Counted from the stretch's first letter, positions 10,251 to 22,844 are shown. The stretch: DNA of 64,000 nucleotides from Isoetes taiwanensis (GCA_021234155.1 JAJEKV010000097.1:744001-808000), one strand, 5' to 3'. The notes: generated by a model from the letters alone, not told the origin. Made by a program: numbers and translations.

Positions 10251-12175
10251 GATGCGTAACTCCCTTTGCATCATAAAAAAATGCTGAAATTGAAACATGC
10301 AACGTAGAATCGGTGTGTAACTTGTATTAATATATTATTATTATTAAGCTACATAATCTGTACAGAATAAATATATATGTTGTACGAAATATGTGTGAAT
10401 GTTGTACAAAACGTGTACGGAAATTATTAAAAAAAAAACAAAGATGGCTTAGAGAGAGGTGTGCATGGATCCAATTTTTTTTGGCCCATTCGGGGCCTAA
10501 TAATGGTTCTATATAACACGAGCTCCATACTTAAAAAAATGTGATGGAACTACATGGAAAATGGGTCATGGGATATAAAAATATTAATACAGTAAAGAAC
10601 ATGGAATATCGTATGTTGTAGAATACAACGAAGTGTATATCTCTAGTCGAGCATACCTTCTTCTTTGGTCGGTTGCCATGCAGCCTCAAATACCTTAGAA
10701 ATATAAGACCATTGAAATATGTTTGGAGTCGAAGGCAACCTTATAGCAAGTAATAAAACGAACAAATAAAGGAAAGCAATAACAATCATGAATCTTACGC
10801 TTACATTACAAATTGACAAACAAATGTGTAAATAATAATAAAATGTATGCCAGTATGCATAATAATATTGTTACATATTCAGGATACAAATTGGAATTAC
10901 ATTTCAAAATATCCTATAAGTAAGTTTGTCCACTGGCAGCAAGTTAGCTTATTACAACTTGCAACTTTGATCTCCTGTGGAATAACCCTTGCCCAACATG
11001 CAAATCACAAGTATGCAATCATACAACTTGGCAAAACTTACTTCAAAACTTTCTTCAGGTGGATGCACATGACGAAGAGGCTTGCAAATTATGCTTTGAG
11101 AAGTATATCCTTTTCTTCTTCTTTGAAGGACCAAAATACAAGCAAAAGCAACGAGACTCTCATGAACATAGTACTACCTTGCTGTCTGCATGAACAAAGT
11201 ATCACAACTTGCTACTCGAGCATAATAAGCTATATTTGTATGAACTGGGGATTTGTGAATTCTAGCTCTCATACAAACAAAGCTAATCTGCAAATTTACC
11301 GTGAAGATGAATAATGTATGTCTCTTATGTGAAAATACCTATATGGCCGCAAAGAAAGTAAGCAATGTGCCTTGCATGGTGTTAAGTACTAAAGGGACTC
11401 AACATGCATGCATTGCATGGTATGCATGCACTGTGTACATGTATTGTGTGCACGCCTGCAATGCATGCATGCATGCATCCCAAAACCATAGGTTGGGAAT
11501 GCAAACTAACAAGAAATACAACACGCGCTCTATAAATACTGTGGCATACCCTCACACAAATACAACAATAGAATCATATGCAGACCATAGCAAAATGGCC
11601 GTATAATTATATGTTTTGCGCGACGAACCATTTTTTGCAATATTAATGTTCTATGATAGTTGATCATTGTTTGCATCTCTTGTATATGAGGGAAGGAGGA
11701 TAGAGACATAGAGGCTATTGTAGACAATGCTCCTAATATAGACCCATTAATTTCCAGTTACATGGGGCATGTGCATAGGAGCTCGTTTGGTTGTGGGCAA
11801 TGGGGTTTCGCTTGTGATGCACAAGGTGGACATGTCCAGTGGGACTTGAATCCTTGGTGTGTAGAGTCTACAGGGAACCATAGTGAGCCATGCCCAATAG
11901 CCTGCCATTGCATGTGGAATTGGACACTTCCTAGGTAATCCGTCACCTCAGTGGAGTGGGGTGGGGTCACAGACATGAGCAATCATGATCGTCTACCATC
12001 TGCCATTGGCATGATGCGTATCAGATGGGGTAAGTGATCTCATCCAGCAGCATCAGTTTGGGGGAAGATGCAAGAGTGGTCTTTTGAGGTCACATCTCCG
12101 ACATGGCTATAGTCACGGCACAATGCTTTTTAATCTATCTGCAAAAGTATGCACAAGAAGGGCAGATTGAATGGT
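10251..12175. other. No gene seen; microsatellite near 11.4 kb
   Basis: A 155-residue frame at 10847-11314 has no recognisable motif and looks non-coding. Bases 11404-11478 are rich in the palindromic tetramer ATGC (gcatgcatgcatgcatcc). Nothing else stands out. Confidence 0.45.
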
Positions 12176-12480
12176 CGACCCTAGCCACTATTCTATTGGT
12201 AGCCAACGTCGTTACCTTAACTCTAGAGACCCTAGCAGTAGCCTATACTCCCCATTGAGTGAGCCTAGAGTACACGCCTAATGTGTGCTGGTTAGCATAT
12301 TTGATAGTCGTATAGTTAGCTAAATAGATGGGAGTCATCCTTTGAGGTGGCGCGTGGGACGAAATGACACCTCCATGTCCTCTATTCGTCCACTTGGCCA
12401 TCATAAGTGACACGTTAGACGAAGGACCCGTCCAACAATATGGTCGTCGGAGGGGAAAAATCCCTCGGATTATATGGCGG
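12176..12480 (+). repeat. Diverged dispersed repeat also present at 39.4 kb
   Basis: Landmarks in the same order occur at 39418-39760: ccctagcca, ctagagaccct, gaaatgacac(c/t)tcc(a/g)tg, then agacgaaggaccc versus agacagagggccc. The copy at 39.4 kb keeps an open frame with two hydrophobic segments, while this one is broken by stops. It is a mobile or duplicated sequence of unknown family. Confidence 0.45.
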
Positions 12481-12950
12481 GGTCATCGTATGTGACAAGG
12501 GAGCATCACATCATCACTCTCATAACAAAGCAGATACAAGCAATGCTAGACTAACATGCCCAATTGAAGAGAAGATAATCATATCATGTATCTCTCTCAA
12601 ACCAAGATGCTCTGGCAGGACCCTTGTGGCAATATTAAAGAAATCGAAGAAAGGAAATAGTAATTGCGTTTTTGACTGAGGACGATAATAAAGGTCGACC
12701 TTTCTACATAGCAAAAGTTGTCGACGTAAGTAAAGAAGAAGGGTTGATGACTAAACTCAAGGATCACTACCTACATACACGTGCAACCAATGCTTGGAAG
12801 GAAGATATGTATTGGAAATGCGAACTCAAGGGAAGAAAAAAAAAGCAAATAAAGTGGGTGTTAGGGATGAGCTCAACCTATAAGAAGTTACTATATTGTG
12901 TTATTGCAATTTTAAACCTAAATTTGACAATCGTTCACACCAGAAGATAA
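12440..12950 (+). pseudogene. Fragment of a BAH-like region, probably transposon-borne
   Basis: Two overlapping frames (12440-12679 and 12672-12950) are likely parts of one broken ORF. The second begins LTEDDNKGRPFYIAKVVDVSKEEG. A Pro-Phe-Tyr-Ile-Ala-Lys-Val core of this sort resembles BAH-type reader domains that occur in plant repeat-borne proteins. A basic run (KGRKKKQIKW) follows. The similarity is short, so the assignment is weak. The rest up to 13460 shows a 20-base direct repeat (cttcattcatcactcttcac at 13137 and 13170) and no gene. Confidence 0.3.
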
Positions 12951-13461
12951 TCATCTTGTTAAAAAAAGGCTTATTATTGAGGAAGAAAATGGCAAAACGA
13001 GTAGTGGTGACAATGATTCTGTAGCTCTCCATTGACAATGATAAGAAAGATATCTCATGCACTTTTACAAGCAATTTTGAAGGTGATGAAGATGGCATAA
13101 ACGAGTATGATGATATGTGTGATCCTTCATGTGATCCCTTCATTCATCACTCTTCACAATATGTGTGAACCTTCATTCATCACTCTTCACACCTTTTCAT
13201 ATAATTGACTCCAAAAAAACTGTAAATCTTGCATGTATAATGAAGATTTTATCTTCAAATTTTAGAAACGCTTCTATTTTAGTGAAACATTTCTCACCTT
13301 TTCACTTAAATTTTAATGTCCTCTAGAAACAAAGAGCTCAAAATTGCCCAAAGTTGTATTCCTCCTACATAGACCTCATTAGACGTGCTAGTATTCAATG
13401 GGCCATTCTCCTTGTTCTGTAAGTCCTCGTCTCTAGACAATAACTCCCAAAAGTACATAAT

Positions 13462-13478
13462 AGATTAATCCCTTAGAA
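13462..13478 (+). repeat. LINE target-site duplication, left copy
   Basis: agattaatcccttagaa, identical to 20049-20065. It marks the left insertion boundary exactly. Confidence 0.93.
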
Positions 13479-13516
13479 CAAATTTTCCTCTTGGGGGGGG
13501 GGAACCAACATGAACG

Positions 13517-15727
13517 TTGGGCGCTACTTTTGGCGCCTCGAACTCCGTGAGAATACCAGACCCGATGGATGAGGCCTTCTTGGAGGCTGTTCTCCAGGGT
13601 CTTGGCTTCCCGGAGATCCCCAATGGCTCTGATGTGACAGTGGCAGCTTTAGATAGTATAATTATCCAATCGTACAATTCTAGAACAAGAATAGGATTTA
13701 GCAGATCTGCACATAGGAGTCATTATCTCAGCATTCTTTGCTTTGATAGGGTAGGTTCTTTAAGAGTTTCGGCCCATAATTCTGGCTATCTAGCCTTAGG
13801 CAGATTTTCAAGAAATCTCTTTCATATCTCGATTCTGGAAAGGTTTGGAATCGAACCCATTCTTCACTGGACAGAGTTTTTCGACCTCAGACCGGCCTGG
13901 TTCTTCCATGATTCTGATTCTTGTGTGGAGATTCGCGGGAGAAAACTAGTCATGTCTCACAGACAAGAAAAAAATGGTTCGGGGCCCTCCAAAACTTATC
14001 CGAGCAAGAAAAAGCCCTCAGAACCATAGAGGATGATGAATGGACGAACATTTTCTGGCTGGAAAGTAAGAATGATAAGGTGTGGGAAAAATTGAAGACC
14101 CTTTACATAACTTTTGCGCTTATCCAAGATCAGCAAAGAGCTGCTGCAGTCTGCATGGATGTTCAGGAAGACGGAGTGCTGTGTGATACCTTGGGTAAAA
14201 TGAGGGCTTTAGAGAAGGATTACGCCTCAGGCAGAGCCAACGATCGGGACTGGGCTTGGAATTTTCTGGAATTACTTCAAGAAATGGACAGAAACCTTTG
14301 CAAAAGGATAATGGTGAAACAGGGCCACTCCGAGTCGGACTGCTGTAGCCTAAAAAATAATATCTTTCAGAAATCAATGGATGAACTCCTCAACTCAGCG
14401 AAAGCCCTGCTCATGGACCTAGAAAATCTTAAGTGGAATTCTAAGGCTTCGATTAAACTGATCAAGAGATGGGAAGAAGCTGACGACATGGTCATAGAAA
14501 GGCAGCGAAGGCAAGCTAAAAGTAGGCTCCAATCAGGTGCTAACCTGCTGCTAGAGGAAGTCTCTCAGGAGTATGGGATTCTTCAGACCACACTCAAAAA
14601 AGACACCAGCGCATGCAAAATAAGGGACTCAAATGGATACTTCAACCCCCACGGAAAGCGGACCAATGCGATTGCAAGAACTGCATGAGTACAAATACAT
14701 CCGGATTCGGCAAAGCAAGTACTTTTGTAGGTGATCAGAAGGTCAGTAACCGGATCCCGATTTTGGGCAAAAGCGACAAAGCAAAAGGTCAACCTCTTCC
14801 TTCTTATAAAAATGCTTTGCTTAACGTAGTTTCTTGTGATAATCCCTCTGTCATGCCTAAAGATAATCTGGATTTTATTGATCGGCGGGTATTCAAGATT
14901 CTCTGATTGTCAATCTCTACACTGATAAAGGTCTGATCATTCACTTCCCTATCAATTGCCCCTCCCTTGGAGAAGTTAAGTTCTGGATCACCAAGACTCA
15001 GAAAATACCTATTTTGTCCTTGCTTAAGATCGATGACAGAACCTTTCAAATCTTATGCAAGGATAATTTTAGTGTCTCCCACATTCTAAAAAAGAAATTG
15101 GGCAAAATTAGTAACTGCGATTTTTACATTATGAGATGGAGCCCTGCTTTTACTCCGGGAAATAGTGATTATATATCTACTGCTACATGGATTACTTTCC
15201 CCAATTTACCCCCTGCTCTGTGGACTCTCTCCCATCTTAAGGTTATTGCAGGGAACCTCAGAGACATTATCTCTATCAATATTCCTCAAACTAACTTCCC
15301 TTCCGTTTGTATTTCCAAGAAAATAAACTCGGGATGGCTGAGGAATGTTAAAATCAAAATTTCTGAGGGCAGAAACATGGACTTAGACATTGTTTATTCT
15401 AAGCTCCCGGTTATTGATATTCCCGTTAAGAAAGCTCCTCCGGATAATGAAAATCCCCCGAATTTCAAACCCCCTCTCATCATCAGACAAGAGTGGCGCC
15501 CGAAAAAGAAGATCAATGAGGAGGAGGTGCAAAATGGCAGCAAAACCATTGATATTAATATTATCCCCAATACCAAGACTGAGTTACCTTCCAATTATAA
15601 TCTGAATGATCCGTATTTTGACAGTAACTGGAACTTTATCTTCAAAAATACTAATATGGCTGTCAAATTGAACAATGGGTTTGTTACTCTCTCTTTCCCC
15701 TTAAAAAGTGGATCACCCCAGAGGTGA
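13517..15727 (+). pseudogene. LINE ORF1 (DUF4283-like nucleic-acid-binding protein), frameshifted
   Basis: ORF1 is spread over frames at 13517-14029, 13921-14688, 14613-14906 and 15014-15727. The overlaps mark three or more indels. The middle part is helical and charged (residues such as EKLKTLYITFALIQDQQRA), suggesting coiled-coil assembly. The last part carries the DUF4283-type signature: FYIMRWSPAFTP, then STATWITFPNLPPALWTLSHL, then IAGNLRDIISIN, the R/W-x-P-x-F ... W-x-x-x-P-x-L-P pattern of plant L1 ORF1 proteins that coat the RNA. The C-terminal linker is Pro/Lys-rich. A CCHC knuckle may be represented by CDCKNCMST near 14670, but it is not complete. Confidence 0.75.
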
Positions 15728-16093
15728 CAGAAAAGCAACACTCAGAATGACTTTTTCTTCACTCCTGTGATGATGAAGGATGGAACCAGATAACTAAGAA
15801 AAGAGGTAGAGGACAAAAAAAATGTTATGTTGGGCCTCTTAGAGTAAGTCCCAGGAATTCAGCCATTCAATCTAGAATGGCCAAAGGCTTTTACAAATAT
15901 TAATGTTTAATTCCCTTAGAATTATCACTGGAATCTCAAGGTATCAACAATATTATTAAAGGGAACGTTTAAAAGTCCGCCTCTCCTCCCTCAACCCCGA
16001 CATCTTATTCATCCGGAGCATAAGATCCATGATCTTAACCATAATACTATTATTTCAAGGGCTCTCCTCCTAATTTTCAAACATGGTCTATAA

Positions 16094-16648
16094 GTGCTAA
16101 TGACTCTTTCAGGCATTGCTATAGCTTGGAATCGGAGAATTGATACGCACATTCATCACATGATCAATGATAATAATGGTAGGTGGCAGATTCTGGTATG
16201 CAAAATCGGATCAGGTAATGTTGCCCTAGTTAATGTCTACTCTTACCATAATCCTTCTGATAGAATTCTAGTCTGGAATAGGATTAATTCCAACTTAGCA
16301 AATTTAGATGTGGATGATATAATCATTGGAGGTGATTTCAATATGGTAACTGGCGCTTTATGAAAAATAGAAATTTCAAGCCCCTTATTCCTTATGAGAT
16401 GAATGCTTGGGTGGAGTCTTCTCTATAATCATAATTTAAGGCTAGCTAGGACCAAGCCTAATGCATTCAGCTGGTCAGACCATAGGGCAGATCCCATTTG
16501 CTGTCTTCATGATAGATTCTACCTTAGTGAAAATTTTTGGACCTTTAGTAACAGGGTGGAGAATTTAGCTGGCTATACTCTTTCTGACCACTACCCTCAA
16601 TTAATTATTTTAAGTGGGGCAGATCAAAAAAAGAGAAAATCCTTTTAA
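16094..16648 (+). pseudogene. LINE ORF2 N-terminus: APE-type endonuclease, broken
   Basis: Two frames cover the endonuclease. The first ends with NSNLANLDVDDIIIGGDFNMV, whose GGDFN is the conserved Asp-Phe-Asn catalytic motif. The second has AFSWSD near its middle and LSDHYPQLI near its end, the SDH(Y/F)P motif with the catalytic His. These nick the target DNA for target-primed reverse transcription. A stop after VTGAL (16361) and another after KRKSF (16646) break the frame. The N-terminal part before 16094 has lost its frame as well. Confidence 0.8.
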
Positions 16649-16748
16649 AATTTGAATGTCGGCCTTCTCGATCACAATGACTTTATGCCCAAGCTCCAAG
16701 ATATCTACAAGCTGTCATCCTACTCACATTTGCTAACCGGGGGGTTGG

Positions 16749-19235
16749 ATGTGGTGGTGGATTAATCTGGCTAAGCATATAAAAAGCTGGCTGAAAGAGT
16801 GGGGTAAAGAGATCCATCATAATAAGCAAGCCAATCTAGCCAACCTTAGACAAAGGCTTATCACCTCTCCAGCTAATCAGCAGAATGATATTAAGATCCA
16901 GATAGAAAAAGAGGAGCTGGAAATTGCTAAAGGATGGAAAACCAAAGCAAAGGTCAAAGAACTCAAAGAGGATGAGAGGTGTAATTCGAAATATTTTTTT
17001 GTCAAAGCCAAGACTAGGATCAAAAGGAACCAGATCCATGATATCAGGGTGGGGGACAATCTTATCTCTGAGGACATTGAGCTTAAAATAGCTGCGGTTG
17101 AGCATTTCACGAACATTATGGGCACTAATTCTGACTGTCCCGAAGATATGATGGATACTTTTATCAAAATAGGGAATAAGGTAACCGACAATCAGAATGA
17201 GTTAATTTCCTCACCTTTCTCTGAAATTGAGCTCAAGGAAGTTATTATGAGTATGGATAATGGTAAGACCCCGGGTCCAGATGGTCTACCAGCCGAATTC
17301 TTTAAAAAAACCTGGCCTATTCTTGGCATGGGAATTACAAACTTGGCTAATGAGTTCAGGGTCTGCAAACGTTTGGATGCTCGGATTAATACTAGTCTTA
17401 TTACCCTTATTCCCAAAATTGACTCTCCTACCTCTTTTGCTGACTATAGACCTATTTCTTTAACTAATGTTGTCTACAAGATAATTGCAGGCGCCATAGC
17501 TGCCAGACTCAAAAAGATTTTGGACTCTGTTATCAGCAGCACCCAGTCTGCATATTTAAAAGACAGATTCATCCTTGATAATGTGGTGACTGCTATTCTG
17601 GGTTTGCAATGGGCTAAAGACTCCAATCAAGACATAGCCCTTCTTAAGCTGGACATCACTAAAGCCTTTGACACAGTCAGCTGGAAGTTTCTTTACAAAT
17701 GTTGCAGGGCTCTTGGCTTCAATGAGGAAAGTATAGCTATGTTTAATGCCATTCTCAGCAACTCCAGATCTGCTGTTCTAATTAATGGTGAGACCAGCCC
17801 CTTCTTCTCTATCCAGAGAGGGGTAAAACAAGGTTGTCCTCTGGCACCCTTTCTTTTCTTAATTGTTATGGAAGCTTTACACAGCAGATTGGAAGATGCC
17901 AGGATTAACAACTCAATTAAAGGCCTCAAGCTCCCTGAGCACTCTCAAGAAGATCAGATCCTAAATGGGCATTTTGCAGATGACACTTTTATTCTTACTT
18001 CCATGGACCAAGAATCCATAATCAATACCCAGAGTATCCTACAGGATTTTGGCTCTGCTTCAGGCTGCAAAATCAACCCTCTCAAATCTGCTATCCATTC
18101 TAGAGAGATCGAGAAAGGTACTCGAGCTGCTCAACTCTTTGGATGTAAGTATTACTCCCCCTGTACCAAATCCAAGATTCTTGGGATCCCATTTGCCATA
18201 AGGAGCAATGCATCAGATTTATGGCTCGACATAGTAGAGAAATTCTATAAAAAGGTTGATTCTCTTAACTCTAAATATCTTTCTAAAAATGGGAGAGCTA
18301 TTATTGCAAACTTTGTGATTTCATCTTCTCAGGTCTATCAATCTTCTGTCATTCTGGCCCCCAAGAAGATCACTAACAGGCTTCAAAGCATTATTGGCAG
18401 GTTCATAGCTTGTGGTCAGAATAAAAGATGCTGGCATCCGATTTCAATGGAGGAATGCTGCAAACTGAAAAAGAATGGAGGTCTCGGCACCATTAATATC
18501 AGAAAACAGGGTTTAGCTTTAGCTGCTAAATATTTTTACAGGGCTTGTTATGACAAGATTAAACACCCTATATCCGTCCTGATCAGGCACTATATCAGCA
18601 AATGTCATCCGTATGGATGGAGAATTCTCAAAATGGAGTTGCCTTATTCTATCTACTTCCCTTTCTCCATCCAGGCTGCAACTCCAGGTATTATCAAAAA
18701 ATGGATCTATGCTTGGGAAGAAGTCAAACATATGTATAGCTGGGAAAATGGCCTCTCGATGAATCAATCAATTTTCTGGAACCCAGCCTTGATCCTTGAT
18801 AATCCCAACCTATGCCTGGCCTGTCACTTCCCTGAGCAAGCTAAGCTCTGGAAACAAAAGGGGATATCTCTCATCAGCCACCTATTTGATGATAATGATA
18901 TTATCCCCTTTCAGGCTTCTGTTCTTGCAGAAGAGGATGATCAAACCAAATTGCTCTATGAAGCCATTACTAATATCATATTGCAGGGCAGATGGTCTCA
19001 CTCTCCAGATTCATGGAAGCACAATGGTAAAAGTGGCTACACAGTCAAACTGGCTTACAAATTCTTAATGAGTAACCAAGAGATCACAATCCACTCAAAA
19101 TGGGATGTCTCGAGGAAAGCGACAAGGAAGAACTTGGTTTTATGTGGAATAGCCCCATCAACCCAAAGATCAAGGCCTTCATGTGGCAACTTTGGCATAG
19201 GGGCCTTGCTACCAACTGTAAGAGATTTCGTTTAG
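16749..19235 (+). CDS. LINE ORF2 reverse transcriptase domain
   Basis: 828 open residues. The RT core begins PGPDGLPAEFF (about residue 174), then YRPISLTNVVYKIIAGAIA. Motif A is LLKLDITKAFDTVSW (Asp302), motif B is QRGVKQGCPLAPFLFLIVMEAL, and motif C is HFADDTFIL (Asp411, Asp412). The order and wording are typical of plant L1-clade elements. The thumb segment (GRAIIANFVISSSQVYQ) follows. The final 40 residues leave the true frame: a frameshift near 19140 replaces the zf-RVT region. The first Met is simply the first in this frame, since the true ORF2 start lies upstream in the broken endonuclease. Confidence 0.88.
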   Translation: MWWWINLAKHIKSWLKEWGKEIHHNKQANLANLRQRLITSPANQQNDIKIQIEKEELEIAKGWKTKAKVKELKEDERCNSKYFFVKAKTRIKRNQIHDIRVGDNLISEDIELKIAAVEHFTNIMGTNSDCPEDMMDTFIKIGNKVTDNQNELISSPFSEIELKEVIMSMDNGKTPGPDGLPAEFFKKTWPILGMGITNLANEFRVCKRLDARINTSLITLIPKIDSPTSFADYRPISLTNVVYKIIAGAIAARLKKILDSVISSTQSAYLKDRFILDNVVTAILGLQWAKDSNQDIALLKLDITKAFDTVSWKFLYKCCRALGFNEESIAMFNAILSNSRSAVLINGETSPFFSIQRGVKQGCPLAPFLFLIVMEALHSRLEDARINNSIKGLKLPEHSQEDQILNGHFADDTFILTSMDQESIINTQSILQDFGSASGCKINPLKSAIHSREIEKGTRAAQLFGCKYYSPCTKSKILGIPFAIRSNASDLWLDIVEKFYKKVDSLNSKYLSKNGRAIIANFVISSSQVYQSSVILAPKKITNRLQSIIGRFIACGQNKRCWHPISMEECCKLKKNGGLGTINIRKQGLALAAKYFYRACYDKIKHPISVLIRHYISKCHPYGWRILKMELPYSIYFPFSIQAATPGIIKKWIYAWEEVKHMYSWENGLSMNQSIFWNPALILDNPNLCLACHFPEQAKLWKQKGISLISHLFDDNDIIPFQASVLAEEDDQTKLLYEAITNIILQGRWSHSPDSWKHNGKSGYTVKLAYKFLMSNQEITIHSKWDVSRKATRKNLVLCGIAPSTQRSRPSCGNFGIGALLPTVRDFV

Positions 19236-19960
19236 CTATGACTAACTTCGGATTTATGTGACGGATGCTTGGCTAACAAAGAAGATGAAGAACACCTATT
19301 TAGAACACACCTATGGTGGAATGGATTTTGGAACTTGCATCCAATATCTTAGGCCAAAACTTGGTTGCCCTTAGCCACAAAGACTTCTTTATGCCTATCA
19401 ATCCTTCTGATTGGAGAATTTACATTCTCCTATGGAGAATCTGGAAAGGAAGAAACAGCTTTATCTTTAATTGTGAAATCATCCCACCAGAAGGGATCAT
19501 AAAACAGGTATTGTATGACATCAGCTGGATTATGAATATTAATGGATGATGTTTGCTGTTACAGATACCTTATTCATCCTGACTAGGAGACTTGAATGGA
19601 AGAATATCAAAGCAGAAATCAACAATGAATGGATCAAGTTTTTTGGACCGGCTATTACATCGACACACTTGGATGCAATTTGTACCTGTGGCTGCTGTTG
19701 TGACCAGAACTATGACATCAGAAGAGAACTTATCTGCATTGCCAAAGATGCTAAAGGCAGATACAACATGGCTATGGCAGGCTCATGCATGTGTATTTAC
19801 TGTGTCTTTCATTCCATCTTCAGGGGGAAGGCCAGAAAATGCACAAATCATAATCTCCTATCTATCCATTGAGTCAAGACTCAAAAACATTATGAACTTT
19901 ATTTCTTGCTTTTACTGCTACCATATCTATCTTAATCTGTCATCCCGTATAGGCTGATGC
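19130..19960 (+). pseudogene. LINE ORF2 C-terminus (zf-RVT and tail), frameshifted
   Basis: In a shifted frame the sequence reads WNSPINPKIKAFMWQLWHRG, then FRLAMTNFGF, then CDGCLANKEDEEHLF, the usual plant LINE zf-RVT layout (CxxC...EDExHLF). It continues WRIYILLWRIWKGRNSFIF at about 19410-19470. The part beyond 19592 may be a remnant of an RNase H region, but I cannot see its acidic triad. About 90 bases of AT-rich 3' UTR precede the A-run. Confidence 0.65.
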
Positions 19961-20048
19961 TTTTTAAGGGTTAAACTTCCCTTGAAAAAAGTTTTTTGTA
20001 CACTTTAAATATACTTAAATAATATATATAGCCTTCAATTAAAAAAAA

Positions 20049-20065
20049 AGATTAATCCCTTAGAA
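20049..20065 (+). repeat. LINE target-site duplication, right copy
   Basis: agattaatcccttagaa, identical to 13462-13478, directly after the A-run. Confidence 0.93.
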
Positions 20066-22350
20066 GCTTTTCTACTACGATGGAACTTTTTATGCCTTGC
20101 TATAAAATAATAGGCTGGTATATTTTTCAAATTTAAGAGAATTGTAGAGGCTTTGTAAAGTTTAGAACAGACCACTGCATGTGACAGGAAAATGCTATGA
20201 TCAAACAAAAACAAGTTGTAGTACCAAAACAAATCAAACAAAATGGTGAGTACTAATTTTTTAACTTCAGAATGGCCTATGTCGTGATCAATGAGCAAGC
20301 GAAACATAAAAGATACAAAAGAACTAATAAAGAAAGAAAGATTGTTTCTTGCAAACAATTCAAGCAATCTTTATCTAAGGGACCTACCAATATGATGTAA
20401 CTTTGGGAATGGCCATAGATCTATAAGTTTTGAATTCAATGAGTCAACATTCTTGACACGTAATGCAAACCGATGAGAAGCAACATTAATTTCCATTACT
20501 ACTCAACCGTCAACAGTAAAAGAAGACTCGTGAAGTTATTGTAAACTTCAAATTTATTGAGTTGGCCATCGCAACCAAAACTAAGAACAAAACTTCAAAG
20601 AAAAAACTTAGTACTGGAAGGACCAAAAGGTGGAAGGTTCATAATTTCTTGCAGTGATGAGAAAGAGATACTTTCGTTGCAGTACATGAGCATGATCTTG
20701 GAATAGTTCTCAGCTTGATATGTTTTAATGAGCTTCATCTTTATTACTCAGATAAAATTTAGGCGGTGCTTCAACTACACTAGGTTGCAAAATTGTGGCG
20801 GATCATACCCACTTGCAATATATGACATGATGTGCTATCAATATGATATGTACCACATATTGACAAAAAATAAAATAAAATGGATCTCCTTTAAATCTAG
20901 TACGCACAATCAAATATCTCTACAAACTCACAAAATCACGTAGGATAATTAAACAATTGAGATAACTAATAGCTAAATGGAGAAGTATTTGATTGTCCAA
21001 GTAACTATTCAAGTTTGACCAACATTTATCTTACGTGTAATATACACACACGAGGCAGAAACCTTAATCACGTATAGGATATACACATAGAGTAACTACT
21101 AGTATATATGATTATCAAAGTTAGTAGTGGACTAATATATGTACTATAATGATGATGAATGTCATTGTGATGTCTTTAAATGAGGAGTTATGTTTTGTTT
21201 CTGCTTTTCTTTTTTCTGTTTGAGGTTCATTGTAACCAAATCTTATTTGTGCCCATCCTAAACAAAAAGATAAAGAAGGAAAAAAGAAGAAAGGAAGAAG
21301 AGAATATGCCATAAAAATCGAGTACGTGGACTTTAAATAGGAAACAAAACTTACTACATAGTCATCGAATGCAACACCATTATGGATTGCCCCAATTCCA
21401 TGGAGTGGCATTGTGGAGGTGATGTTGAAATATTTTGTGATCCCACAAATGACATGTTTTATTCAACATGGAGACACAGTACATATGAAGAAAAACTATC
21501 AAAATACCATTACAATTTAGGATAATGTCAAAAAAAACCCCAAAAGTTCAAAAGATTACCAATTAATCGACATAATACCGCAATATATGTATCATTAGAA
21601 TATACATGCGTTACTACGTACCTAAATACCCCTATTTCTTTTAGAATGCCCTTTGCTTCCTTGGTGGATATCTTGCTTGATACCCTCTGAAGCATCCCTT
21701 TAGAATGCCCTTTGCTTCCTTGGTTGACATATTGCTTTAGTATGCACATAAATACCTCTTTCTCAAGTCCCTCCCTGAGGCACAATGGTGACGTGGGCAA
21801 CTAGAGAATAGTGGCAACACACGGCCATATTTGACTTGAACTCCCCCATACGTGAGCCAGCACAACACCTGCAACACTGTGAGTCAAGGTGCCACCTTCA
21901 ACCCAAGGAATCTTGGATCTATACTCGACCCAATTGATTAGGGTTCATGATCAGAACTGTGGATTCTAACATAGCTCTACAAGAGATATGACATGTTAAC
22001 ACATATGGGATGCTACTTATCTACTCCACATACTTGCTCTTGAGATGCTGCCTCTGGCTCCTAGCATCTCCATCTCTTGCAGGTCGTTTGGGGTAGATGC
22101 ACTGGAAGCCAATGCGCACATGCTCCTAGGCTGATGTTGCACGTTGCTCTGTCGAAGACGATTCTCGAATCGAAACTGCCGATGCGATCTGAAAGCTGTG
22201 AGCTATGTCTAGGGTTTGATCTTAAATGTGTTATGATTCACATGTCGGCTCATGTGGCTCCAATGGGGTGCATCATGCTAGATATGGCCTATCTCAGAAA
22301 GTACAAGTCTATTGGCAGGACTTGTACAGTCACGTGGCCATAGATGCAGT
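20066..22350. other. No gene seen; small direct repeat at 21.6 kb
   Basis: AT-rich DNA with short frames only. A 40-base segment beginning ttagaatgccctttgcttcc occurs at 21641 and again at 21700, a 59-base period. A frame at 22077-22343 has no recognisable protein features. Confidence 0.5.
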
Positions 22351-22394
22351 ATACATATTTAAACCGTATACTCTAGGGGAACATCACATGAGCC

Positions 22395-22465
22395 CAAACT
22401 ATGATGCCATTTTGGTAGTTTTGGCAGCCAATGTGGCATGACGTAAAATTGCTCCTCCTCCTCCG
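22395..22465 (+). mobile_element. SINE 3' end, second copy of the 34.3-kb SINE
   Basis: gccaatgtggcatgac(g)taaaattgct followed by a (CTC)n-like stretch matches the tail of the tRNA-derived SINE at 34248-34435, which ends in (TTC)n. The tRNA-like head is not clear here, so this is a diverged or partial copy. Confidence 0.5.
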
Positions 22466-22844
22466 AATCTAGGCAATATTTAAATAAATCATCCATATGA
22501 TTAGATATTATCTCTAGTAGAGAATATCTTTACATTTGGTCTTATTAACCATTGGCCTATGATAAATAATACCTCTAAGTTCGGAGAACCTAAATCTTAT
22601 TAACCCTTGAAATGTTCATATAATTCTCAATGGCTAGAGTCTCAAGTCCCTTTTCTTAGATGGCCAAGATCATTTTCATCTAACTTTTGTATATGATATG
22701 CCAAAAGACAACCACAACCATTAGATCTTTAAATGTGCTCGAGAAATGCTAAAATACCAAAATAAACGAATTTCCTTTAAAACAATGCAATGCCAAAATT
22801 ATAATTCTCTAGCCTGAAGCTAAGACAACTTATAGCTTATGCAC

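Larger units (their letters stand above)
13479..20048 (+). mobile_element. Full-length L1-type LINE with 17-bp TSD
   Basis: The same 17 bases, agattaatcccttagaa, sit immediately before (13462-13478) and after (20049-20065) the element. The right copy is preceded by an A-run (20041-20048), as expected for target-primed reverse transcription. Between them lie, in order, a G-rich 5' end, ORF1 with a DUF4283-like domain, an APE-type endonuclease, an L1-type RT and a zf-RVT region. The element is therefore complete, about 6.6 kb. It is dead: ORF1 is split over three frames and ORF2 has at least three breaks. The intact TSD and small number of lesions suggest a fairly young insertion. Confidence 0.92.

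Noticed and set aside
10847-11314. 155-residue open frame
   Set aside because: No motif, irregular composition and an AT-rich non-coding setting; looks like a chance frame.
16836-17929. Minus-strand frames inside the LINE RT
   Set aside because: They mirror the strong plus-strand RT reading frame.
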